NCBI GenBank assembly: GCA_016719225.1
Contig: JADKAN010000002.1
Span: 372,001 to 436,000, forward strand
From: Flavobacteriales bacterium
GTDB lineage: Bacteria; Bacteroidota; Bacteroidia; Flavobacteriales_F; PHOS-HE28
Reading direction: 5' to 3'
Length of the DNA stretch: 64,000 bases
Shown: piece after piece, positions 9,388 to 18,400 of the stretch
Numbering within the stretch: position 1 is the first letter of the stretch
How the letters are laid out: every line of letters starts with the position of its first letter
The notes under the pieces: model-generated
Databases searched by the model: none
What the model saw: the letters and a program-made list of their open reading frames with translations, nothing else
Told to the model about the DNA's origin: nothing
Position numbers and translations under genes: made by a program

Positions 9388-12300
9388 ATGGAACGCAGGA
9401 CAGGCCCCATCGAGGCTCAAGGACCCTCTCTCACGCTCGCAGAAGCGGCGGCACTGTTGCAGCACCATCACAATACGGTAAGGGCGTGGGTGCGCCAAGG
9501 AAGATTGGAAGCGGTGGTCAACAGTGGGGAAGCGAAGCCCATGTACCGCCTGCGCGATGTGGAAGCGCTGAGGCGATCGCTTGAGCGTGAAGGCGGGTCC
9601 AGCAAGGAAGAGCTGCGGTCCATCCATGCAGCATTCACCACCATCAACGAAGAACTACGGGCGCGCAACGAGGCTTTGCAGGAGAGCGAGGAACGGTACC
9701 GCAAACTGATCGAAGTGATGCCGGTGGCCGCCTACACCTGTGACGCTACCGGCCACATCCGCCTCTTTAATGAGGCCGCTGTCCGCCTTTGGGGCCGCAC
9801 CCCCGTTGTGGGCGAAAGCTGCTGGTGTGGGGCCGCCAGCATGCGGATGGTGGACGGCACGGACCTACCCTTGGAACAATGCCCCATGGCCGTGGCCATG
9901 CTAGAGCAACGCGCCATGACGGATGTAGAGGCCGTGGTGGTAAGGCCGGATGGCGAGCACCGGTCCGTCCTGGCCAATCCCACTCCGCTCTTTGATAAGC
10001 AGGGCAGGATCACCGGGGCGATAAATGTCCTGCTGGACATCACCGAACGGAACGATACCTCGCGCCTTTTGGCACTGGCCACCAAAGTGGGCAACCTCGG
10101 CATCTGGGACTGGGATGTGGCCAACAATGTGATCGTGTGGACCGATGCGGTCTATGGCATCCACGGGGTGGAGAAGAAGTCCTTTGAGCCGACCATGGAA
10201 GGTTATCACCAGTTGATCCATCCGGAGGATCGCGAACGGGTGGCTGCGGCGATCACGGCAACATTGGAAAAGGCCGTTCCTTATGAGATCGAGTTCCGCA
10301 CGTTGAACGCGGAGGGCACCGTGAATTGGGTGTACACCAACGCGGTCGTCCTGCGCGAGAACGGCAAGCCGATGCGCATGATGGGCGGCACCATGAACAT
10401 CACCGCGCGGCGCGAGGCGGAAGATGCCCTTCGCATGAGCGAGCAGCGCTACCATGCGCTCACCGTCAACCTTCCACAGCTCATCTTTATCGTGGACAAC
10501 ACGGGTAAGACCACGTGGGTGAACGATAAATGGGCCGCCTATTTCGGTCTTGAAAGCACGGGAGTGATCGACCAGCAATGGGTCCAAGCGGTCCACCCGG
10601 AGGACATGGGGCCGATGTTAGCAAGCTGGTCCGCTGCATTCGCCGAAAAACGCGATTGGGAACACACCTTCCGGATCAGGAACCAACAGGGCGCTTACCG
10701 TTGGTTCCTTTCCCGGGCCACACCCTTGCCCGGTACCGGGGGCGGATCACTGCGCTGGTTCGGCACCCACACCGACGTTACCGACCAACGGGAAGCGGAC
10801 ACCCGCATCCGCGAAAGCGAAGAACGCTTCCGCCTTCTGGCGGACAACATGGACCAGCTCGCCTGGATGGCCACACCGGATGGTAGCGCGCTTTGGTTCA
10901 ACAAGCGGTGGGAGGATTTCAGCGGCATACCCGTGGACCAGATCCCGGCCCTTGCCGCCACCGACCTGCACCATCCGGACCACTTCGAGCGTGTTACTGC
11001 TTCATTGCGTGCCGCCGCGGAGAAAGGCGAGAACTGGGAAGATATCTTCCCCCTGAAAAGCAGGATCGGCAAGTGGCATTGGTTCCTTTCCCGGGTGATG
11101 CCCCACAAGGATGCCGAAGGCAACGTGGTCCGCTGGTTCGGCACCAGTACCGACATCACCGAGCAACGCGAGAAGGAGGAACAACTCCAGAAAAGCGAAG
11201 CCAACTTCCGCCTGCTCGCCGACAACATGGACCAGTTGGCCATGATACAGGATGCTGAAGGCAACGCGCTTTGGTTCAACAAGCGCTGGGAAACCTTGAT
11301 GGGGGTTGATTTCTCGGCACTCTCCCGCGAGGAGCGCAGCCGGTGGATCCACCCCGTCCACATGGAAAGCATGTGGGAAACGCTGCGCAAGGGGCTGGGG
11401 TCGGGAAAGGCTTGGGATGCCCAGTTCCAAATGCGCATCAAAGGCGGCGCGTACCGGTGGTTCCTCATGCGCTCGGTCCCTGTGCTGGGTGCGGAGGGTG
11501 AAGCCGCTCGCTGGTTCACCACCAACACGGACATCACCGATGCAAAGGAAGCCGAGCGGGTGCTCCAGGATCGCCAGGACCGGTTGTTGTCCGCTGCCGA
11601 AGCAGCACAGCTCGGTGTGTTCATGTGGCACATCGACAAGGATGAACCGTCGTGGGAGAACGACCGGATGTTCGCCATTTTCGGCCGCACCCGCGAACAA
11701 GGGGTATTGACCGCTGCCGAGGTCGCCCGCGATGTTATCCATCCGGAGGACCTTGCGGGTCTGCAGGAGAAAGTCGCCGCGGCCGTGGCCAAGGGGAGCG
11801 CCTTCGAACATGTGTTCCGGACACGGACACATGGCAAGAACGGACCCCGCATTCTACAGGTCACCGCCCGGGTGCAACAGGTAGGCGGCACTCCGGACCG
11901 TATCGTCGGTGTAATGGCGGACATCACGGACCGTGAGACCGACGCCGAAGCTGCCCGGCGCTTGGCCGCGATCGTCGCATCCACACAGGATGCCGTTATC
12001 AGCAAGGACCTCAACGGCATCATCACCAGTTGGAACCAGGCAGCCACCGAGCTTTTCGGGTATACGGCGGAAGAGACCGTTGGCCGGTCCGTAAGGATGC
12101 TCATCCCGCAGGAAATGCAGGGCGAGGAAGGCATCATCCTGGCGCGGTTGCGCAAAGGGGAGCGCATCGAGCACTACGAGACCGTGCGCCTGCGCAAGGA
12201 CGGGACCCGCATGGACGTGGCCCTTACCGTGTCGCCCATCTTCACCGCCGAGGGTGTGGTGATCGGTGCCTCGAAAATGGCGCGGGACATCTCCGATCGC

Positions 12301-13818
12301 AAGCGATTGGAAGCGGACATCCACACGGCGAACCAGCAACTGCAGCTCGTTACTGACCACATGCCCGTTGCCGTGGCCCGATGCGGTAGGGATGGCAATT
12401 TCGTCTGGGCCAGCAAGGGCTACCTGGACTGGATAGGACGCACTGCGTTGGAGGTGGAGGGAAGATCCATGACCGAGGTGATCGGTGAGCGGGCCCGGGC
12501 CGTGCTGGCGCCCTACGTGGAACAAGTGCTGAAAGGCGAGACCGTGGAATGCGAAGTGCAGGTGCAACTGCCCACCCGCGGGCAACGCTGGCTGGAGGTG
12601 AAATATGTCCCCTTGTACGAAGGTGGCGCGGCACCCGCGGGGTGGATCGAGGTGATCACGGATATAACCCTGCGCAAAGGCTTGGAGCGCGCCCTTCAGG
12701 ACGCGGACCGGCACAAGGACCATTTCCTGGCGACACTGGCGCACGAGCTGCGGAACCCGCTCGCACCCATCAAGAACGGCCTACACCTGCTTGAGTTGAG
12801 CGACGACGACCCGGAGTTGAGCAGGCGGACCCAGACCATGATGACGCGCCAAGTGGACCACATGGTGCGCTTGGTGGACGACCTGATGGACCTCAGCCGC
12901 ATCAGCCGGGGTAAGATCGAACTGGTGCTGGAGCGCGTGGACCTGGGTCGCGTCATCGCCACCGCTATCGATGCGAGCGACCCGTTGATCAAGCAGCACG
13001 GGCACCGGTTGGACGTCCATATGCCGGAAGGGGAATGGGAAGTGCGCGGGGATATGGTCCGGCTTACCCAAGTGGTGTCCAACTTGTTGAACAACTCCGC
13101 CAAATACACCGAACGCGGTGGCCGCATCGAGCTGAGCGTGGAGCGCGACGGCGATGAAGTGGCCATCCATGTAAAGGACAACGGCATCGGCATCGAAGCG
13201 CAGGCGCTCCCCATCGTCTTCGACATGTTCGCGCAAGTGTCCAACGCCACGAAGAAGGTGGAGGGCGGCCTGGGTATCGGCCTCAACATTGTGAAACGCC
13301 TGGTGGAGATGCACGCTGGTCGCATCCAAGTCACCAGCGCTGGGGCCGGCCGCGGAAGTGAGTTCACCGTATGGCTTCCGCTACTGGAGCGCTCGGAGGA
13401 TCCCGTACCGGAGCCCGGACATCAACCCCTACCGGCCTCCACCATGCATGCAAAGCGGGTGCTGGTGGTGGACGACAACGAGGACGCGGCGTTCACCATG
13501 GCCCTGCTCCTTCGCAAGCATGGCCACACCGTGGAAGTGGCCCATGATGGGGCGGCTGCCGTGGAACTGGTCCCTGGCTACAAACCCGAGATCGTGTTCA
13601 TGGACATCGGCATGCCGCGCATGAACGGTTACGAGGCCTGCAAAGCCATTCGGCAGATGCCCGGGGCAAAGCACATCACCATCGTGGCGCTCTCGGGTTG
13701 GGGGCAGGAGGAGGACCGGCAGCGCGCAACAGCAGCGGGTTTCGATAGCCACTTGGTGAAACCCATCGACGGGGAGACTTTATTGCACGTGATCAGCGCG
13801 AACACATCGGTGCGGTAG
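9388..13818 (+). CDS. Soluble hybrid histidine kinase with N-terminal MerR/excisionase-type HTH, eight PAS domains and receiver
   Basis: 1476 residues, with no signal peptide or membrane segment. Residues about 12-62 form a helix-turn-helix of the excisionase/MerR type (LTLAEAAALLQHHHNTVRAW, then YRLRDVEALRR). A coiled-coil linker follows, then eight PAS domains starting near 102, 223, 350, 476, 603, 730, 859 and 985; PAS4 and PAS5 are close copies (RLLADNMDQLA, LWFNKRWE). The HisKA domain has LAHELRNPLAP with the phospho-acceptor His at about 1118. The ATPase domain shows NLLNNSAKYTE, VKDNGIGIE and GGLGIGLNIVKRL. The C-terminal receiver (about 1353-1476) has VLVVDDNEDA, a phospho-acceptor Asp in FMDIGMP (about 1406), and VKP. 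All catalytic motifs are present. Many-PAS cytoplasmic kinases are common, but a DNA-binding domain at the kinase N-terminus is unusual; it implies direct promoter binding by the kinase or localisation to DNA (inference). Confidence 0.92.
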   Translation: MERRTGPIEAQGPSLTLAEAAALLQHHHNTVRAWVRQGRLEAVVNSGEAKPMYRLRDVEALRRSLEREGGSSKEELRSIHAAFTTINEELRARNEALQESEERYRKLIEVMPVAAYTCDATGHIRLFNEAAVRLWGRTPVVGESCWCGAASMRMVDGTDLPLEQCPMAVAMLEQRAMTDVEAVVVRPDGEHRSVLANPTPLFDKQGRITGAINVLLDITERNDTSRLLALATKVGNLGIWDWDVANNVIVWTDAVYGIHGVEKKSFEPTMEGYHQLIHPEDRERVAAAITATLEKAVPYEIEFRTLNAEGTVNWVYTNAVVLRENGKPMRMMGGTMNITARREAEDALRMSEQRYHALTVNLPQLIFIVDNTGKTTWVNDKWAAYFGLESTGVIDQQWVQAVHPEDMGPMLASWSAAFAEKRDWEHTFRIRNQQGAYRWFLSRATPLPGTGGGSLRWFGTHTDVTDQREADTRIRESEERFRLLADNMDQLAWMATPDGSALWFNKRWEDFSGIPVDQIPALAATDLHHPDHFERVTASLRAAAEKGENWEDIFPLKSRIGKWHWFLSRVMPHKDAEGNVVRWFGTSTDITEQREKEEQLQKSEANFRLLADNMDQLAMIQDAEGNALWFNKRWETLMGVDFSALSREERSRWIHPVHMESMWETLRKGLGSGKAWDAQFQMRIKGGAYRWFLMRSVPVLGAEGEAARWFTTNTDITDAKEAERVLQDRQDRLLSAAEAAQLGVFMWHIDKDEPSWENDRMFAIFGRTREQGVLTAAEVARDVIHPEDLAGLQEKVAAAVAKGSAFEHVFRTRTHGKNGPRILQVTARVQQVGGTPDRIVGVMADITDRETDAEAARRLAAIVASTQDAVISKDLNGIITSWNQAATELFGYTAEETVGRSVRMLIPQEMQGEEGIILARLRKGERIEHYETVRLRKDGTRMDVALTVSPIFTAEGVVIGASKMARDISDRKRLEADIHTANQQLQLVTDHMPVAVARCGRDGNFVWASKGYLDWIGRTALEVEGRSMTEVIGERARAVLAPYVEQVLKGETVECEVQVQLPTRGQRWLEVKYVPLYEGGAAPAGWIEVITDITLRKGLERALQDADRHKDHFLATLAHELRNPLAPIKNGLHLLELSDDDPELSRRTQTMMTRQVDHMVRLVDDLMDLSRISRGKIELVLERVDLGRVIATAIDASDPLIKQHGHRLDVHMPEGEWEVRGDMVRLTQVVSNLLNNSAKYTERGGRIELSVERDGDEVAIHVKDNGIGIEAQALPIVFDMFAQVSNATKKVEGGLGIGLNIVKRLVEMHAGRIQVTSAGAGRGSEFTVWLPLLERSEDPVPEPGHQPLPASTMHAKRVLVVDDNEDAAFTMALLLRKHGHTVEVAHDGAAAVELVPGYKPEIVFMDIGMPRMNGYEACKAIRQMPGAKHITIVALSGWGQEEDRQRATAAGFDSHLVKPIDGETLLHVISANTSVR

Positions 13819-13976
13819 TGCCTCGGCTTGAGTGCTTGGTTGTGTTGAAAAGGGCATTTTGCGGAAATGCATCCGACGCGGGGTGGACCCGCTTCCGCAC
13901 CGAAGCTGACGATTGTCATTTACAAGGCGTGGTCAGTCATCCTACTCTTGTTTAGATCTATTCCAAATAAGCAACG

Positions 13977-14822
13977 ATGCACGAACAGCAAGTCATGGAG
14001 CCGGTGGCTCCAGCAGTGAACAAGGCAACCCCCCCGCGCCATTCCACGGCGAACCAGAAACTGAACATGGAGCAGGGCCATTGGCTGCTGGCCAAAATGG
14101 GCAAGAAGGTGCTACGGCCGGGTGGGAAAGAGCTTACTATGGGGCTGATGGACAAGTTGGCCATCACCGCGCAGGACGACCTGGTGGAGTTCGCGCCCGG
14201 CATGGGCTTCACGGCGGGGATCGCCTTGGCGAAAAACCCGCGCAGCTACACCGGCATTGAGCTGAACGAGGAGGCTGCGGCGATGCTCCGGAAGAAGATC
14301 CACGGCACCGGCCGGGAGATCATTATCGGCAATGCCTGCTGCAGCACGCTGGAGAGCAGTTCCGTGGACAAGGTGTACGGCGAGGCGATGCTCACCATGC
14401 AAGCGGACCATCGCAAAGCGGAGATCATCCGGGAAGCCTATCGCATCCTGCGGCCGGGCGGACTGTACGGCATCCACGAGATCGCCTTAACGCCGGACAC
14501 CATGTCCGAAGAGGGAAAAAGGCAGGTACAGCACGATCTCGCCGCCACCATCAAGGTGAACGCCCGGCCGCTCACTCGGGCCGAATGGACCGCGATGCTG
14601 GAAGGCGAAGGCTTCAAGGTGGAAAGCATTCTTACCAACCCGATGCTACTGTTGGAAGCAGGCCGCATCGTCGACGACGAAGGGTTCTTCCGGACGTTGA
14701 AGATCGCCTTCAACATCCTTACGCACCCCAAAGCGCGCAAGCGGATCCTGGCCATGCGCAAAGTATTCCGGCAATACGAAGCGTCGATGAGCGCCATTGC
14801 TATCGTTGCGCGTAAGGGCTGA
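13977..14822 (+). CDS. Class I SAM-dependent methyltransferase
   Basis: 281 residues with a Rossmann-fold methyltransferase core. Motif I-like LVEFAPGMGFTAGIAL lies at about 63-80, an acidic end of strand 2 in YTGIELNEEA, motif II around VDKVYGEAMLTM, and YRILRPGGLYGIHEI marks the strand 5/6 region. A C-terminal extension with ILTNPMLLLEAGRIVDDEGF probably shapes substrate binding. The fold resembles the UbiE/Methyltransf_11 group, but the substrate cannot be read from sequence. The 3' half (from base 14450) is repeated immediately downstream with 11 differences over 373 bases. A TACTCTTG at 13943-13950 may be its -7 element. Confidence 0.85.
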   Translation: MHEQQVMEPVAPAVNKATPPRHSTANQKLNMEQGHWLLAKMGKKVLRPGGKELTMGLMDKLAITAQDDLVEFAPGMGFTAGIALAKNPRSYTGIELNEEAAAMLRKKIHGTGREIIIGNACCSTLESSSVDKVYGEAMLTMQADHRKAEIIREAYRILRPGGLYGIHEIALTPDTMSEEGKRQVQHDLAATIKVNARPLTRAEWTAMLEGEGFKVESILTNPMLLLEAGRIVDDEGFFRTLKIAFNILTHPKARKRILAMRKVFRQYEASMSAIAIVARKG

Positions 14823-14840
14823 GGCCCATTACCCAGGTGT

Positions 14841-15213
14841 GCGGCCGGGCGGACTGTACGGCATCCACGAGATCGCCTTAACGCCGGACACCATGTCCGA
14901 AGAGGGGAAAAGGCAGGTGCAGCATTACCTCGCCGCCACCATCAAGGTGAACTCCCGGCCGCTCACCCGGGCCGAATGGACCGCGATGCTGGAAGGTGAA
15001 GGCTTCAAGGTGGAAAGCATTCTTACCAACCCGATGCTACTGTTGGAAGCAGGCCGCATCGTCGACGACGAAGGGTTCTTCCGGACGTTGAAGATCGCCT
15101 TCAACATCCTTACGCACCCCAAAGCGCGCAAGCGGATCCTGGCCATGCGCAAAGTATTCCGGCAATACGAAGCGTCGATGAGAGCCATTGCTATCGTGGC
15201 GCGGAAGGGCTGA
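14841..15213 (+). pseudogene. Tandem partial copy of the methyltransferase 3' half
   Basis: Bases 14841-15213 repeat 14450-14822 (offset 391) with 11 substitutions and no indels. Identity begins abruptly inside codon 158 of the parent and ends exactly at the stop codon. The copy lacks the SAM-binding region and has no credible start at its left edge; an in-frame ATG at 14893 could express about 106 residues. Nine of the 11 differences fall at third codon positions and only three residues change (Asp-Tyr, Ala-Ser, Ser-Arg). That pattern suggests the copy descends from a full gene that diverged while functional, and was later truncated. Confidence 0.85.
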
Positions 15214-15405
15214 CCGGACGTTTCGGAACTTGCCACTTCCGGAGCCCTGAGTTGGGCACTGGACACTATTCGCCTATCCTTGCATACGCCGGTGCACCTT
15301 TTTCGGCCATTCGTGTAAAGCTGCGGCAACTTCGTCGAACCCCGCTACGTCATGGTAGCGTCACCTCCTTTCCGCATTGACATTATTTCTACACTTCGCC
15401 ACCAC

Positions 15406-18400
15406 ATGAAGTCCCCCGCTATCCTGCTCGCCATTCTGGCCTTGGCCTTTGCCAAGCCCGTACGGTCCCAAGGGGTTATCCCCACCATGGGCACCGAATT
15501 CTGGGTGGCCTTTATGCAGAACTACGATTATCAATCGGCGCCGCACATCGACCTGTTCATCTCGAGCTACCAGAACACTTCCGGCACGGTCACCATGCCG
15601 TTGCAGGGGTACAGCCAGAGCTTCACGGTAACGGCGAACCAGGTCACGACCGTCACGTTGCCGCTTTCGGCGATCAGCACGGGCTCGGAAACGGTGGGCA
15701 CCAATTCCTTCCTGTTACAGACCGAGGACACGGTGGCCGTTTACGCGTTGAATTTCGACGTGGCCACTGCGGATGCTGCGGCGGTGTTCCCCACCAAGAC
15801 GCTGGGCGTGAACTACCGCGTGCATTGTTACCGGGGATTGGACCAGACCCTACCGTCGGAATTCCTGATCGTGGCCACCAAGGACGGTACGCAGGTGGAG
15901 ATCACGCCGAAGGCCACCACGCAAGGCGGCCATGCCGCGAACGTGCCCTTCACGGTGGACCTGGATAGTGCGGAAACCTACCAAGTGAAGGCAGCGACCG
16001 GGAACGGGGATCTGTCGGGTAGCTTGATCCGTGGGACGGATGCAAGCGGCACGTGCCGGCCGTTCGCGGTGTTCTCCGGGGCGCAATGCACAAACATCCC
16101 CAACGGCTGCTTTGCCTGCGACCACGTCTTTGAGCAGAACCTGCCGACCCCCGGTTGGGGTAAACGGTATTTTACAGTGCCCTGGTCGGGTCCTACCAGT
16201 TACACCTACCGGGTGATGGCGAACACCAGCGGCACGGTCTACACCGTGAACGGGGTGTCGCAGCCGGCCTTGAACGCGGGGCAGTTCGCGGAGTTCAACA
16301 GCCAGACCGGTGCGAAGGTGATCGAGAGCACGGTGCCGATCAGCGTGTCGCAGTACATCCAAGGCCAGGATTGTTCCGGGGGCGTGGGTGACCCGGCCTT
16401 GTTGATCCTGAACGCGGAGGAACAGCGCATTTCCAACGTGAGCTTCGCTACGGTGGTATCGGCCAACATCACCTCCCAGAGCATCGGGGTGGTGGTGGCC
16501 ACGGCGAGCAGTGGCCAAGTGGTCCTGGACGGCGCTTCCATGCCGGCATCCTCCTTCACGCCTTACACTTCCTATCCCAGTTACAGCTACGGCACCTTCC
16601 CACTTACCCAGGGCAGCCACAGCATCAGCTGCCCAACGGGCCTGTCCGGTTATGTGTACGGCGTAGGTTCGAACTACGAGACCTATGCGTACAGTGCCGG
16701 ATCATTCTCCTTCGAACCGGTGTTGGCCGTGGATTCCGTTTTCTGCGGAGTGGATAGTACGGGTACTTTGACCCTGTTGGCGCCCAACGATGTGTATGCG
16801 CCATGGTGGGCGGTGTACACCAACCCGGACGACACCGTGCATTTGGGATCCAGCTACACGTTCACGCCCCAAGGCAGCAACGTTTATGTGGTGACGGGCT
16901 CGGAATTCCTCAGCGGCTGCCCACAAGAGCATCTGTACAGCGTGGAGGTTGAAGATCCACCGGTGCTCACGATAAGTGCGGGCAGCACGACAGTATGTGC
17001 CTATGAGGAAGTGCAGTTGAGCGTGTCGGCGAGCCCTCCGGGCCTGTACATCTACAATTGGTGGCCCGATGCCTCACTGACCGATGGTTCGTTGCCCAAC
17101 CCGGTGGCCAGCCCCGCCCAAAGCACGTGGTACCATGTCAGCGTGAGTTCGCTATCAGGTTGTTCCGTGGCCGTGGACAGCGTTTACATCGCCGTAACCC
17201 CTGGCAACGTGTTGCGCTACGATGCGCTGGTGGATGATGCGCAAGTGTGCGTGGGTGATACTGTACAGCTCGAGGCGCAGGTGTACCAGAACCTGGTGGC
17301 GGACACCTTGGACACCACGCCGAATGCGGCAATGTGGACCACCATCACCGGCGGTACCATCAGCAATGCATGCGGCTCCCTAGGCGGCAATGCGCTGTAC
17401 TTCAACGGACCCACGCCCTTGCGCCAAGCGCAGACCGTGGACCTGAACGTTGCCGCGGGCGGCCTGGTGCGTTTCGGCATCAAGCTGGCGGATGGAACGG
17501 CTCCGTGCGACAACATCGATCCCGGTGAGAATATCCTCGTACAGTTCAGTACTAACGGTGGCGTTGCTTGGACCACCTTCTTCACCTGCTACGAATATCA
17601 ATACGCCACGTGGACCCAATTAGAGCTCGCCATACCCGTGGCCGCCCAGACCGCGTCCACGCGTTTCCGCTGGTCCCAACCGGTATTTACGGGGGCAGGG
17701 GAGGATAACTGGTCGCTGGACAACGTCGCGATCGCGGAGGAAAGCACCGCTGGGATCAGCTTCGCATGGTCACCTGCCGGGGACATTTTCAACCCTAGCG
17801 CAGCGAGCACTGGAGCGACCCCTTCGCAAACGGGCTGGTACCAGATCAACAGTACGGATCTGGGCAACGGCTGCTCCTATGCGGACAGCGTGTACATCAC
17901 CGTGGGCCAGGAATTCGTTCTGGACCTGACGCCGGACACGGCGATCTGCGACATCGCGGGCATCCAGCTACAGGCCGTGCCGAGCAGTGGGACCAACGTC
18001 GGTTATCTGTGGTCGCCGAACACGGCGATCAGCAGCATCTATTCCTCCACTCCCGTGGTGACACCCACCAGCACCACCGCTTACACGGTGGTGGCCACCA
18101 CCGGTGAGGGATGTTCTGCCACAGGCACCGTCAACGTCGTCGTGGCGGCAGCGCTCAGCATCAACGCCACCATTACGGATAACGACATCTGTGCGGGCGA
18201 GGTGGTGACCTTGAACGCGGCCGTTTCCAGCACAGCGAACATGGTGTTCCTGTGGGAGCCGTCCGCCGGCCTGAACAATACGGCATTGCAGTCCCCCAGC
18301 GCGACGCCGTTGCAGGATACGTGGTACGAAGTGCTTGCCAACGATACGGCCAGCGGCTGTTTCCTGCGGGATAGCGTCTTCATCTCCGTGACCAACACGG

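Noticed and set aside
14893..15213. Second copy of the methyltransferase C-terminal half as an independent functional gene
   Set aside because: It lacks the SAM-binding region and any start at the repeat boundary; expression from the internal ATG at 14893 is possible but unsupported.
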